Assembly (NCBI GenBank): GCA_913058245.1 | Contig: CAJXQJ010000006.1 | Coordinates: 1 to 64,000 of the forward strand | Direction: 5' to 3' | DNA: 64,000 nt | From: an uncultured Colwellia sp. | GTDB taxonomy: Bacteria; Pseudomonadota; Gammaproteobacteria; Enterobacterales; Alteromonadaceae | Shown: positions 47,517-57,481 of the stretch, piece by piece | Layout of the letters: each line of letters begins with the position of its first letter | Numbering within the stretch: the stretch's first letter is position 1 | Made by a program: the position numbers and the translations under genes | The notes under the pieces: model-generated | What the model saw: the letters and a program-made list of their open reading frames with translations, nothing else | Databases searched by the model: none | What the model was told of the DNA's origin: nothing

Positions 47517-50500
47517 ATGAAGAAATCACTCATTTCCTTAATGCTAACGGCAGCAATGACTACCAATGCATCAGCCTCCATAGATACCGACTTATTGTCA
47601 GGAATAAAAGTTAGAAATATTGGTCCTGCAGCAACAAGTGGGCGAATTTCAGATATTGAAGCCGTTGTTTCAAATCCAAATATTATCTACGCGTCTGCGG
47701 CATCAGGCGGTGTTTGGAAGTCTGAAAACGCTGGACTAAAGTGGACACCAATATTTGAGCATGAAGAATATGCATCAACAGGGGCAATTGCAATCAACCA
47801 AGCCATCCCTGACATTGTTTGGTTAGGCACAGGTGAAGGTAACGTTCGAAACTCTGTCTCAATTGGCGGCGGAATTTATAAATCAATTGATGCTGGTAAA
47901 AATTGGCAAAAAATGGGCTTAGCAAATACTGAACATATCAATCGTATCACGCTTCACCCAACTAACCCTGATATAGCTTATGTTGCCGCACTAGGAACCT
48001 TGTGGGCAGGTAATGAAGACCGCGGCATTTATAAAACCATCGATGGCGGAAAAACCTGGCAGAAAATATTATTTGTTGATAACACCACAGGCGCAACCGA
48101 TATAAAAATGGACCCAACGAACCCTAACAAGCTATATGCATCAATGTGGCAATTTAGACGTTGGCCAGATAAATTTGAATCAGGAGGTCCTGGCTCAGGC
48201 TTATTTGTATCACTTGACGGAGGTGAAACTTGGCAAGAAAAAACCTCCGCAGATGGCTTACCTAAAGGTGACTTAGGCCGTATCTCTATTGATATTGCAG
48301 ACAGTCAACCAAACACTGTTTATGCCTTAATTGAAGCAGAAGAAAGTGCATTAATGCGTTCCGACGACGGAGGTAATAGCTGGCGAACGGTTAATAATGA
48401 AGTTGGCGTCGCTGATCGACCATTTTACTATTCAGAAATCGAAGTTGACCCTAATAATCCAGATGTTATCTACAACATCGCCACGTTTATTCGTCGCTCA
48501 ATTGATGGCGGCAAAACTTTCAGCAAGATTGAGAAAGTCGATTGTTGCGCCGCTGGTAACACCATACATATCGATAACCATAGCCTATGGATCAACCCAA
48601 AGAATTCAAAACATTTAGTTTTAGGTAACGACGGTGGTGTTGCTATTACGCAAGATAAAGGTGATAGCTGGCGCTTTGTACAAAATTTAGCTATTTCGCA
48701 GTTTTATCATATTCGTGTTGACGACGCGCAGCCATACAATATTTACGGTGGCTTACAAGACAATGGTTCTTGGCGTGGGCCAGCGGAAGTTTGGGACAGC
48801 GCTGGCATTCGCAATGTACACTGGCAAGAGATTGGCTTTGGTGACGGTTTTGATGCCATGCCGTTCCCTGATGATGTCACTAAAGGCTATAGTCAATCAC
48901 AGGGTGGTTATTTAAGTCGCTGGGATATTAATACTGGTGAACAAAACTTGATAATGCCACCACCACCAAACCCAGAAACCGAATTACGTTTTAACTGGAA
49001 TGCTGGCCTTGCTCAAGATCCTTTTGATAAAGACACCATTTACTACGGTAGTCAATATGTTCACAAATCAACTGACCGTGGGGAAACATGGCAGGTAATT
49101 TCAGCCGATCTTTCAACCAACAACCCTGAATTTCAACGCTATAAAGATTCTGGCGGCTTAACCCCAGATGTTACCGCCGCAGAAAATAACACAGCAATTA
49201 TTACTATTGCGCCAAGCCCTATTAAAGCAGGTGTTATTTGGGTTGGTACTGATGATGGCCGCATTCATGTTACAAAAGATGCAGGGAAAACTTGGAAAAG
49301 TGTTGAGAAAAAAGCCCGTAAAGCGCCAAAAAATGCATTTATTCCTCATATAACGCCATCACTTTATAACGCTGATGAGGCCTTTATTGTTTTTGATGAT
49401 CATCGCCGCGGAGATATGAAACCTTATATTTTCAAAGCATCGAAATATGGCAGCCGATTTACAAATTTAACCACTAAAAATATCAAAGGTTATGCGCTAT
49501 CAGTACAACAAGACCATGTTGATGAAAATCTTTTATTCCTAGGAACTGAATTGGGTTTGTATGTATCAACCGACGCTGGTGATTCTTGGTTTAAGTACGA
49601 CCACAAGGTACCAACTGTTTCAGTTATGGATATGGCAATACAGCAACGAGAGAACGATTTAGTGCTAGGAACTCATGGCCGCTCAATTATCGTGATTGAT
49701 GATTATAGTGCACTTCGAGGCTTATCTGCTGACTCCTTTAAAGCATCATTTAAATTAATTAACGTTGCCGATGGTCAGCAGTATGTAACTAATAGAGCAC
49801 CTTCTTCACGCTTTTGGGGTGACGCAGCCTATGTTGGCGAAAATGAGGCCTATGGTGTTACTTTAACATTAATGGCTTCAGGTCAGCACTTAATGCACCC
49901 TGATGAAGATAAAGAAAAACTCCGTTTATTGAATAAAGCCAAACAAGAAAAAACTGAAAAAGCTAAGCCTAGTAAAGGCAAAGAAGCTGAAGAAAAAGCA
50001 AAGCTCTCAGACAAAGCCCGTGTTATTGTAAAAAATAGTGAAGGTGAAGTTGTGCGGACTTTCGTTAGTAAAATCAGTCAAGGTATCAACCGAATTACCT
50101 GGGGCTTAGAATCAGACGGCGCATTAAGTATGCCTGGTGACGAGCCAAAAGAAGACAAAGATATTCTGTCTCCTGGTCCAGAAGTTGTACCTGGTACTTA
50201 TAGCATTACAGTGAAATTAAACGAGCATGAATTTGAAACATCAGCAAAGGTGTTAAAAGATCCACGTTTTGATGTTTCCAACCAAGATCTAAATGCTAGC
50301 TACCAATTACAGCACCAAGCTGTTGCTATGTACTCAACACTAACAAAGGCGGTGCATGCCCTAATTGATAGTAAAAAAGACGTCAAGCTGATAAAAGCAA
50401 TGGCGGATAAAGCAATAGAGAAGTTGCATGCAAAGGAAGACAAAAAATCTAACCCTGCGACACAACTAAGTACCGATGCTGATACTTTACTGAAGAAAAT

Positions 50501-50789
50501 AGCTGAGTTAGATAAAAATTTACGTTCCATCCCTAAAACCAATGGTATTGTTGATGAAAGCTATAAAGTTAGCTCAAAAATATTTACCGCTTGGGGCTAC
50601 GTTGGTAGTCGTTACGGTAAACCGTCACCAACTGCAGAACTATATTTAGCACAAGGTAAAGCGGCACTAAACAAAGGAGTTACAGAGGTAAATAACTTTC
50701 TCGCCGAAGATATCGCCAAGTTTAAGCAGCAATACCAACAATCTGGTCTAGGGTTACTCAGCAGTACCAAGCCAATTTCCTTAAATTAA
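47517..50789 (+). CDS. large exported BNR/VPS10-like beta-propeller protein
   Basis: 1090 residues with a signal peptide (MKKSLISLMLTAAMTTNASA). The first 730 residues hold repeated Asp-box (BNR) motifs: GGGIYKSIDAGKNWQKM, RGIYKTIDGGKTWQKI, LFVSLDGGETWQE, VHKSTDRGETWQ, IHVTKDAGKTWKS and LYVSTDAGDSWFKY, as in sortilin/VPS10 and sialidase propellers. A Lys/Glu-rich linker lies near residues 798-835, then a beta-sandwich-like region and a helical C-terminus. Homologues are annotated as glycosyl hydrolases of the BNR type, but no sialidase catalytic set was recognised. It may bind proteins or glycans outside the inner membrane. ATG follows GGGAA. Confidence 0.83.
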   Translation: MKKSLISLMLTAAMTTNASASIDTDLLSGIKVRNIGPAATSGRISDIEAVVSNPNIIYASAASGGVWKSENAGLKWTPIFEHEEYASTGAIAINQAIPDIVWLGTGEGNVRNSVSIGGGIYKSIDAGKNWQKMGLANTEHINRITLHPTNPDIAYVAALGTLWAGNEDRGIYKTIDGGKTWQKILFVDNTTGATDIKMDPTNPNKLYASMWQFRRWPDKFESGGPGSGLFVSLDGGETWQEKTSADGLPKGDLGRISIDIADSQPNTVYALIEAEESALMRSDDGGNSWRTVNNEVGVADRPFYYSEIEVDPNNPDVIYNIATFIRRSIDGGKTFSKIEKVDCCAAGNTIHIDNHSLWINPKNSKHLVLGNDGGVAITQDKGDSWRFVQNLAISQFYHIRVDDAQPYNIYGGLQDNGSWRGPAEVWDSAGIRNVHWQEIGFGDGFDAMPFPDDVTKGYSQSQGGYLSRWDINTGEQNLIMPPPPNPETELRFNWNAGLAQDPFDKDTIYYGSQYVHKSTDRGETWQVISADLSTNNPEFQRYKDSGGLTPDVTAAENNTAIITIAPSPIKAGVIWVGTDDGRIHVTKDAGKTWKSVEKKARKAPKNAFIPHITPSLYNADEAFIVFDDHRRGDMKPYIFKASKYGSRFTNLTTKNIKGYALSVQQDHVDENLLFLGTELGLYVSTDAGDSWFKYDHKVPTVSVMDMAIQQRENDLVLGTHGRSIIVIDDYSALRGLSADSFKASFKLINVADGQQYVTNRAPSSRFWGDAAYVGENEAYGVTLTLMASGQHLMHPDEDKEKLRLLNKAKQEKTEKAKPSKGKEAEEKAKLSDKARVIVKNSEGEVVRTFVSKISQGINRITWGLESDGALSMPGDEPKEDKDILSPGPEVVPGTYSITVKLNEHEFETSAKVLKDPRFDVSNQDLNASYQLQHQAVAMYSTLTKAVHALIDSKKDVKLIKAMADKAIEKLHAKEDKKSNPATQLSTDADTLLKKIAELDKNLRSIPKTNGIVDESYKVSSKIFTAWGYVGSRYGKPSPTAELYLAQGKAALNKGVTEVNNFLAEDIAKFKQQYQQSGLGLLSSTKPISLN

Positions 50790-50807
50790 AACTTAGAAAA
50801 AACGAAT

Positions 50808-50837
50808 AAAAAAGGAAGCATAAGTGCTTCCTTTTTT
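50808..50837. terminator. bidirectional terminator
   Basis: AAAAAAGGAAGCA-TAAG-TGCTTCCTTTTTT is a perfect stem between convergent genes. Confidence 0.9.
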
Positions 50838-50928
50838 ATCTAACCTAATACTTTAAGCAAGGTTATAGGTAACATTATCGAAAAGACATTTCTCTAAAAA
50901 ATAATATTATTACCTATAAAGGCCTTTC

Positions 50929-51972
50929 TCATTGATCTACAACCCATAACACTTGTTTCTTTTCGCCATTACGTAAAAAAGTAAACACTAATTTTTCACC
51001 TTTTTCATACCGAGAGAAGCGTTGTTGCAATTTAATCACTGATGCAATGTCAGTTAAACGTCGGCCAGAAATTTCTAATATAATATCCCCGCCTAACAGT
51101 AATGGCTTTTCACCTATCATGACATTCAACTCACCGCCTTTAAAACCCAATTTAGCCGCTAATGTTCCGGGAATGACCTGCTGAATAAGCATGCCATGTC
51201 CGTACGGGTTATTCAGCGCCCTTGCTTCCATTTCGGTTAAAATATGTGGAACAAAACCAGCAAAAACAGCAGGCTTTGTAGCAATAATTTCATGAATAGA
51301 ATCAACAGAAATTGCAAAGCCTAAACCATTACTATCACCCGTTTGCGATAAAATATGGCTAACAATGCCAATAATTTCACCGCTAGTATTAAACATTGGG
51401 CCACCAGAGTTACCTTGATTAATTGCTGCGTCGGTTTGAATAAAACGCGGAATAATATTAGTGCCAGGAATAACTTCTCGATCACGAATGCCGCTTAAAT
51501 AACCTACGGAAAGACTATGACTAACGCCATATGGCGCCCCAATAGCAATAACTTGCTCTCCAACTTCGTAATTGCTTGATTTTGCAAGCGGTAAAGGCTT
51601 TATATGACTAGGTAATTCAGCCACTTGAATCATGGCTAAATCAAGTATCGAATTGATCCATACTAAATGGCCGGACGTTGTTGTGCCGTCAGCAAAAATA
51701 ACTTTAATATTAGTTGCTCTATCAACAACATGTGCGGCAGTTAGTATTCTGCCTCTGTCACTAATAACAGCTCCGGATCCTAAAGAGTTTTCAGTACTAA
51801 GCTCATACTGAACTTGGTTTGGCATCGGCTGTGCGATTGATTCTACATGCAGCTCCACCACACTATTATTAACTTGTTTAAATAATTTCTGCACCGAATT
51901 ATCGGCAAAGCCTGACAATGAAATAAAGCTTAAGCACAAACATAAATACAAAAGAAAAAATCGACAACGCAT
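50929..51972 (-). CDS. DegS/HtrA-like serine protease with one PDZ domain
   Basis: 347 residues with an N-terminal signal or anchor (about 1-22), an S1C trypsin-like domain and a single PDZ domain (about 240-345). The catalytic triad is visible in LTAAHVV (His), LDLAMIQV (Asp) and NQGNSGGPMFN (Ser). Size and single PDZ resemble DegS more than DegP/DegQ, but the gene is not next to a rpoE-regulon or degQ gene, so the role in sigma-E signalling is unproven. The PDZ segment VIPGTLAAKLGFKGGELNVMIGEKPLLLGGDIILEISG is somewhat diverged. Confidence 0.87.
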   Translation of the reverse strand: MRCRFFLLYLCLCLSFISLSGFADNSVQKLFKQVNNSVVELHVESIAQPMPNQVQYELSTENSLGSGAVISDRGRILTAAHVVDRATNIKVIFADGTTTSGHLVWINSILDLAMIQVAELPSHIKPLPLAKSSNYEVGEQVIAIGAPYGVSHSLSVGYLSGIRDREVIPGTNIIPRFIQTDAAINQGNSGGPMFNTSGEIIGIVSHILSQTGDSNGLGFAISVDSIHEIIATKPAVFAGFVPHILTEMEARALNNPYGHGMLIQQVIPGTLAAKLGFKGGELNVMIGEKPLLLGGDIILEISGRRLTDIASVIKLQQRFSRYEKGEKLVFTFLRNGEKKQVLWVVDQ

Positions 51973-52137
51973 AAAAGTTATTCCTTAACCTTATTAGTAT
52001 TATTGGAGATGATAATGCCAGTGTAACCACTGAAAAAATAAATGATAGCTTTTAGACGTTATTGAAAAATAATTTGGGCAAATTATAAATACTGCTATGA
52101 TGGCATAGATATTTATTGAAGTGGTTTAAATGTAGTT

Positions 52138-52482
52138 TTGGAATTTATTGTAGTTATCGCCGTTGTATTCTTAATTTGGTTAATTTGGCAACTTATGCGT
52201 GCTAAACATTTCACTAAATTTAGGCATAAAATATCACAAGAACTAAAGCCTAAAGTAATAACCAGTATTGTTGAAGAGATGGCAGAAACTCGCTCAGAGG
52301 AACTACCAAACAATTCAGCCCATGAAGCAGCAACGATAGCCTATTGGACGGCTTCAACAGGTAGAATTTTACAAGCAGCACTAATGCGAGAAATAATCAC
52401 CGAACAGTGGTTAAAAGAAACAGGGAACTTACGAAATAGCCAACACTTATTTCACATTGAACGCGATAAGTTGCACCGATAG
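52138..52482 (+). CDS. small membrane-anchored protein of unknown function
   Basis: 114 residues from a TTG start (no ATG is in frame nearby). A single membrane segment at residues 3-19 (FIVVIAVVFLIWLIWQL) is followed by a basic stretch and a soluble helical domain of about 90 residues with SAHEAATIAYWTASTGRILQAALMREIITEQWL. I do not recognise the family. Codon use and the clean frame support a real gene. It stands alone between the protease (divergent) and trmB (convergent). Confidence 0.6.
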   Translation: MEFIVVIAVVFLIWLIWQLMRAKHFTKFRHKISQELKPKVITSIVEEMAETRSEELPNNSAHEAATIAYWTASTGRILQAALMREIITEQWLKETGNLRNSQHLFHIERDKLHR

Positions 52483-52543
52483 CAATATCAACTGGCGAAT
52501 GCAGTAACATTTGATTCAAATACATTGGATAAATGATAGATAC

Positions 52544-52570
52544 AAAAAAAGAGAGCTTAAAGCTCTCTTT
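52544..52570. terminator. terminator between the small membrane protein gene and trmB
   Basis: AAAGAGAGCTT-AA-AGCTCTCTTT forms a strong hairpin with A and T tails; placed 22 bp after the trmB stop on the minus strand. Confidence 0.85.
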
Positions 52571-52591
52571 CTACGTTAAAAAACTTAACCC

Positions 52592-53317
52592 TTAAGCTAG
52601 TTTTTCAAACTGTAAATCCCAAACACCATGGCCTAAATTCTGGCCACGATTTTCAAATTTTGTTAACGGGCGAGAATCTGGACGAGGTACATAATCACCA
52701 TTTTCTGATAAGTTTGTATAACCTGGTGAAGATGTCATATCTTCAAGCATACATTCTGCGTAATTTTCCCAATCAGTAGCCATATGAAATACACCACCAA
52801 CTTTAAGTTTCTGTCGAATAGCTTCAACAAAACTTGCCTGAACTATTCTACGTTTATGGTGTTTCTTTTTATGCCAAGGATCAGGGAAGAATAGCTGCAC
52901 GGTAGTAAGGCATTCAGCAGGAATGCAGTCAGCTAAAATTTCAATGGCATCATGTTCATAAACCTTTAAGTTACTAACACCCTCTTCTTGAGCTAACGCA
53001 ATACATGCACCAACACCAGGGCGATGAACTTCAACACCAATAAAGTTTAGCTCAGGTGCATTCTTTGCCATTTCAACTAATGACTTCCCCATACCAAAGC
53101 CAATTTCAAGCACGACCGGGTTATTATTGCCAAACAAGGTAACAGGATCAATCATGCCGTCTTTATGGTTCAAGCCCATAATATCCCAAAACTCTTCAAG
53201 CGCTTTTGCTTGACCATTGGTTAATCGACCTTCGCGTTTTACAAAACTACGCACTTTACGGATATATTTACCTTCTTGCTCAGCTTGCTCGATGGTTTTA
53301 TGGGTTCTTTCAGTCAT
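52592..53317 (-). CDS. trmB: tRNA (guanine-46-N7)-methyltransferase
   Basis: 241-residue class I methyltransferase that makes m7G46 in tRNA. SAM-binding motifs [17 protein letters not shown] and [14 protein letters not shown], and the family signature [21 protein letters not shown], are intact. The C-terminal segment [19 protein letters not shown] is typical. yggL is its upstream neighbour on the same strand and mutY is divergent, the same neighbourhood as in E. coli (yggH-yggL / mutY-yggX). Confidence 0.95.
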   Translation of the reverse strand: MTERTHKTIEQAEQEGKYIRKVRSFVKREGRLTNGQAKALEEFWDIMGLNHKDGMIDPVTLFGNNNPVVLEIGFGMGKSLVEMAKNAPELNFIGVEVHRPGVGACIALAQEEGVSNLKVYEHDAIEILADCIPAECLTTVQLFFPDPWHKKKHHKRRIVQASFVEAIRQKLKVGGVFHMATDWENYAECMLEDMTSSPGYTNLSENGDYVPRPDSRPLTKFENRGQNLGHGVWDLQFEKLA

Positions 53318-53448
53318 AATGCTATAAATTACTTTATTGAGTTTGTGTCTTTAAAATTTGGTCGCGCATTATCCTTGTTCCCTGCTTAAAAATCAATCAT
53401 AAACAGGGTAAGTAGCGCAGTGGTTAGTTTAGTACCTATCTAAATAAA

Positions 53449-53787
53449 CTACTCAGCCCACCATACATCGTACAATGCACTAACAGTTACAGATGTAGCA
53501 CCATTATCAGTCAACCATTTTTCAACTAATTGACGATGTTCTTCTGTACATTTACCTATTTTTTGAGTGCAAACTAAGCCGTGCCACAAGGTATCACCTT
53601 CACCACCAAAACCTAAACCGTTTGGGTCAATGACTTCATCAAAAAACTTTGTCAAAAAAGCATCTATTGCATCGCTGTCAGTGTCGTCTGCTAGTTGCCA
53701 AGCGATATCAAATCCTAACTCTTGGTATTCATCAACACGCAACTTTTTACGTAAACGTTTGCTACGGTTCTTTGCATCTACTTTCAT
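53449..53787 (-). CDS. yggL: YggL family protein (DUF469), ribosome-associated
   Basis: 112 residues. The N-terminal KNRSKRLRKKLRVDEYQELGFDIAW and the acidic middle ADDTDSDAIDAFLTKFFDEVIDPNGLGFGGEGD match YggL, reported to bind the 50S subunit. ATG follows GAGGAA. It lies 131 bp upstream of trmB and divergent from mutY. Confidence 0.9.
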   Translation of the reverse strand: MKVDAKNRSKRLRKKLRVDEYQELGFDIAWQLADDTDSDAIDAFLTKFFDEVIDPNGLGFGGEGDTLWHGLVCTQKIGKCTEEHRQLVEKWLTDNGATSVTVSALYDVWWAE

Positions 53788-53917
53788 GTTTAATTCCTCA
53801 AGGCTATTTAAAATTTAGCTCTTTATTATAACGAATATTAACTCTGGGCGAGAGCATAGTGGCAATAGAAATTTTTGCAATGAAAATATTAGCTTTATTC
53901 GCTACACTGTCGCCGCT

Positions 53918-55000
53918 ATGACAAATAAAACAACAATATCAGCCAAATCAGCCCAAGTATTCTCAAATCAAGTATTAACATGGTTTGATTTACAAGGTAG
54001 AAAACACTTGCCTTGGCAGCAAGATAAAACCCCATACCGTGTTTGGATATCAGAAATAATGTTACAACAAACCCAGGTTGCCACGGTTATTCCTTATTAC
54101 CAAAGGTTCATGGAAAGTTTCCCAACCGTTGCTGATCTCGCCAACGCAGACGAAGATACTGTGCTGCATCATTGGACTGGCTTAGGTTATTACGCTCGTG
54201 CGAGGAACTTACATAAATCTGCAAAAATTATACGTGACCAATATCAAGGTAATTTCCCAGACGACATTGAACAAGTTATCGCCTTGCCTGGTATTGGCCG
54301 ATCAACTGCTGGAGCGGTGTTGAGCTTGTCATTAAACAAACATCATGCAATTCTTGATGGCAATGTTAAACGCGTACTCGCCCGCTGCTACATGGTGCAA
54401 GGGCACGCTGGCCAAGCCATTTATGAAAAAACCTTGTGGCCTATTACTGAAACACTTACCCCTGAAAAAGGTGTCGCTAACTTCAACCAAGCTATGATGG
54501 ACTTAGGTGCGATGGTATGTACGCGCTCTAAACCTAATTGTGAAATTTGCCCAGTAAATACTGGCTGTTTAGCTTTCGCAAGTGAAGAGCAAGCAAACTA
54601 CCCACAAAAAAAACCAAAAAAAGTGCTCCCTGAAAAGCACACAATTATGGTGATCCCTCGCGTTAATCAGCAAGTATTAATGGAAAAACGCCCACCAACA
54701 GGAATTTGGGGCGGCTTATGGTGCTTTTTAGAAATATCTGATCATGAACAACTCTCAAATTTACTTGAAAAGTTAAACCTTAAACCTAAAACGAATATCG
54801 CCTTAGATAAGTTTCGCCACACATTTAGCCATTTTCATTTAGATATAGAACCAATAATTGTCGATTGCGATAAGTTACCAGCAAAAGAAATCAGCGAAAA
54901 TAATACATTGCAGTGGTATAATTTAGCCACGAAAGCGTCAGTTGGGCTTGCCGCCTCAACGAAAAAACTGATCACACAATTACAACAATTACCCGTTTAA
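53918..55000 (+). CDS. mutY: adenine DNA glycosylase MutY
   Basis: 360-residue glycosylase that removes A opposite 8-oxoG. It has the catalytic Glu in [12 protein letters not shown], the helix-hairpin-helix [14 protein letters not shown], the catalytic Asp in [11 protein letters not shown], and the Fe-S loop with C-x6-C-x2-C-x5-C ([17 protein letters not shown]). The C-terminal NUDT1-like domain (about 232-355) contains [16 protein letters not shown] and the [12 protein letters not shown] segment that reads 8-oxoG. yggX follows 44 bp downstream as in E. coli. Confidence 0.96.
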   Translation: MTNKTTISAKSAQVFSNQVLTWFDLQGRKHLPWQQDKTPYRVWISEIMLQQTQVATVIPYYQRFMESFPTVADLANADEDTVLHHWTGLGYYARARNLHKSAKIIRDQYQGNFPDDIEQVIALPGIGRSTAGAVLSLSLNKHHAILDGNVKRVLARCYMVQGHAGQAIYEKTLWPITETLTPEKGVANFNQAMMDLGAMVCTRSKPNCEICPVNTGCLAFASEEQANYPQKKPKKVLPEKHTIMVIPRVNQQVLMEKRPPTGIWGGLWCFLEISDHEQLSNLLEKLNLKPKTNIALDKFRHTFSHFHLDIEPIIVDCDKLPAKEISENNTLQWYNLATKASVGLAASTKKLITQLQQLPV

Positions 55001-55044
55001 ACAAACTAAACGTTTAATTTTTATCAGCACAAAGAGAATTAATT

Positions 55045-55317
55045 ATGAGTCGTACTGTTTTTTGTCAAAACTTACAAAAAGAAGCCGAAGGCTTAGGTTT
55101 CCAACTTTACCCAGGTGAAGTGGGTAAAAGAATTTTTGATAACATATCAAAAGAAGCGTTTGGTAATTGGCAGAAGAAACAAACCATGCTTATCAACGAA
55201 AATAAAATGAATATGATGAACCCGGACGATCGTGCTTTTTTAGAAGCCGCTATGGTTGCTTATTTATTTGACGGAAAAGAACCTGAAATTGAAGGATATA
55301 CGCCGGAGAGTAAATAG
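55045..55317 (+). CDS. yggX: Fe(2+)-trafficking protein YggX
   Basis: 90-residue protein matching Ygg[32 protein letters not shown] with the conserved Cys7, [21 protein letters not shown], and the acidic end. It protects Fe-S proteins such as MutY from oxidants. ATG follows AAAGAGAA. The next gene begins directly at its stop codon. Confidence 0.95.
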   Translation: MSRTVFCQNLQKEAEGLGFQLYPGEVGKRIFDNISKEAFGNWQKKQTMLINENKMNMMNPDDRAFLEAAMVAYLFDGKEPEIEGYTPESK

Positions 55318-55602
55318 GTGGAACTTGCCATCAACTGGAAAATATTCGCCACTATTTTTGTTTCTGTGTTTATTGCTGAATTGGGCGATAAAACTCAATT
55401 GGCAACAATGTTATTTGCCGCTGATAAAGATGTCAGCAAGTGGTTAGTTTTTATGGCCGCTTCAGCCGCATTAATTGTTGCTACAGCTGTAGGAGTGCTA
55501 GTTGGTAGTTTTTTATCCGCTTATATCGATGAAAAACTACTGTCTTATATCGCTGGTACTGGCTTTATTATCATAGGTGTTTACACACTTTATACTGCCT
55601 AA
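55318..55602 (+). CDS. short GDT1/UPF0016 (TMEM165-type) membrane protein
   Basis: 94 residues with three membrane segments, starting at GTG immediately after the yggX stop. The first helix carries the family motif ELGDKTQLAT (E-x-G-D-K/R-T/S), thought to bind Mn2+ or Ca2+. Most family members have two such motifs; this protein has one, so it is a half-size unit that must dimerise to form a cation path. Linkage to yggX suggests a role in Mn/Fe balance. The motif is clear, the substrate inferred. Confidence 0.85.
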   Translation: MELAINWKIFATIFVSVFIAELGDKTQLATMLFAADKDVSKWLVFMAASAALIVATAVGVLVGSFLSAYIDEKLLSYIAGTGFIIIGVYTLYTA

Positions 55603-55707
55603 GATATTTTAGTCTGCATTTAAAATGCAAAAAAACACAATAATTGTTTCATAAAAGAACAATACGTAGAAAAAAGCGACAAACAAACATTTATTTAAAA
55701 AAAAGGG

Positions 55708-55736
55708 TTGACGCGATAAACGAAAAACAGTTTAAT
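55708..55736 (+). promoter_or_regulatory. promoter of the tRNA-Phe-tRNA-Thr operon
   Basis: TTGACG, a 17-bp spacer and TTTAAT, with an A-rich tract just upstream and a GC-rich discriminator (ACGCCCCG) after it, the form usual for growth-rate-controlled stable RNA promoters. Confidence 0.8.
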
Positions 55737-55801
55737 ACGCCCCGTCTTCAAGGCACGGCCAAGAAGACAATGTACAGGACAATCAATTAGGTTGTTGTTG
55801 T

Positions 55802-55877
55802 GCCTCGATAGCTCAGTCGGTAGAGCAGAGGATTGAAAATCCTCGTGTCCCTGGTTCGATTCCGGGTCGAGGCACCA
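55802..55877 (+). tRNA. tRNA-Phe (GAA)
   Basis: 76 nt with encoded CCA. Acceptor arms GCCTCGA / TCGAGGC pair fully, the D arm AGCTC...GAGC and T arm GGTTCGATTCC are standard, and the anticodon loop reads TTGAAAA with anticodon GAA. Confidence 0.97.
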
Positions 55878-55961
55878 TCTTAGAGTTACAACTACCGTTT
55901 GTAATTCGGTGCCAAGATAAATTTACTTTTATAGTAAAAGTTATCGCACACAGTTTTGTGT

Positions 55962-56122
<161 letters not shown>

Positions 56123-56590
56123 TTTTATCTACCCTGCACTATCCGTGGTGTATACGCCAGCTTATTATTTATTTCGTGTAATTGATCGGTACAATATTCA
56201 ACCTGTTTTGAACAAACACTACTAGGGCAAATAGGGTATTAGGGTAAATTCATCTAGATAAACTTCTATTTCAGGTGATTTTTACAGGGCAAAAAGGACT
56301 TAATCCGTTACTTGGAATTAATGGTGTATTCCCTCCCCCGCAGTTTTAGTGGTGTTGTATCGATTAGGGTAAATTATCTGCTGGTGTAAAATTCCGAACT
56401 GGGTATTGGCACTAGTAAAATCAGTTGGTAGGTATAGTGGTAGTTTTGTAGGTAATATTAAAAAGCAGATGAATAGTTATCAAACTACTGTTGGTGTTAT
56501 TAATCACTAAATTCATTTCCAATACTTAAGTTACCAAATATCTATCTGCTTTATCTGGTTACAACAGACAACCAGCTAATCAATAAAATA
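56123..56590. other. 468-bp stretch without a recognised gene
   Basis: No open frame with recognisable coding content on either strand. It contains short repeats of TAGGGTAAATT type: TAGGGCAAAT (56223), TAGGGTATT (56232), TAGGGTAAATT (56240 and 56365). A similar TAGGGTAAAAATT lies at 63421 near the other island end. These could be arm-type integrase sites, or chance. Confidence 0.4.
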
Positions 56591-57426
56591 TTAATCACTC
56601 TCAAGCAAGATATTAACGTTTTTAATAGCTTTGGTATTTGTAAAATACTTTTCAATTAATACTTTTACTTTTCCATCATCATTTAGCGTCTCACTTAAAG
56701 TATCGAGCATAAAGCCGTAATCTGTACGAATACTTTCATCCGTTAGGATTTTATTCAGCCATAGCAACATTTTTCACTACCTATCTCTTTTTCAACTGCT
56801 AACCAAATTACTGGTGCGTAAACATACACGTAAAGCTCCCTATCAACATACTCAGAACCACTTTTAATACTACTAATAGCTGGTAGTTCGACTTCTTTAA
56901 GTTCGTTTAACTTGTTCGTTACCCTATCTAGATATGCATCCTTACCCAGAAGATCTTTTGTTGCTTTGATTGATAAGTATTCTGCTAACGATTCCGTAAA
57001 CATATCCCCCAGCTCAGAGTTGAACTTCTTATATGTTCCAAAATAATAGTGGGCTAATTCATGAGCAATAAACGCTTTAAACCAACTAGCTTGCGTATTA
57101 GTGAAACCATCTTCACGGGTCATAGCAACAATGGATGGATATGCAACAAAATACCATGTGTCATATTTGGAAGTAGGAGCAGTTTCTATGTAAGTTATCG
57201 CTTCACCGTACGGGATAGAAAGATTACGCTCATAGTAGTGGATAAAAGTAGAAGTAAGCTTTTCAAGTTCAGACATTTGCTGTTTTGATGAGCCTGTATT
57301 TAAATAATAGTTTTTATCATAGGTGGCAATACCGTAGTCACCAGCAAACAAGATAATCGATATTGGCTGCTCTCTTTGAAACCTCCCATAACTATGCTGA
57401 TCCTTTGATCTTAATTTATATAGTTT
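56591..57426 (-). pseudogene. broken gluzincin-type metallopeptidase gene
   Basis: The longest intact piece (56755-57351, TTG start, 198 residues) has a zinc motif HELAHYYFG and, about 20 residues on, the third-ligand Glu in FTESLAEYLS, as in M1/M61-like peptidases. At its 3' end the frame stops at EKCCYG, but one added base in the A run near 56770 would continue as MLLWLNKILTDESIRTDYGF to a stop at 56591, about 57 more residues. Upstream the frame stays open to 57426 with coding-like sequence (REQPISIILFAGDYG) but no good start, so the 5' end also seems lost. It is probably a decayed cargo gene; a sequencing error at the A run is possible. Confidence 0.65.
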
Positions 57427-57481
57427 TTAGTCTACTACTGTTATATTAACTCCCAAAATAAGATGTAAAAGGAATTTATCT

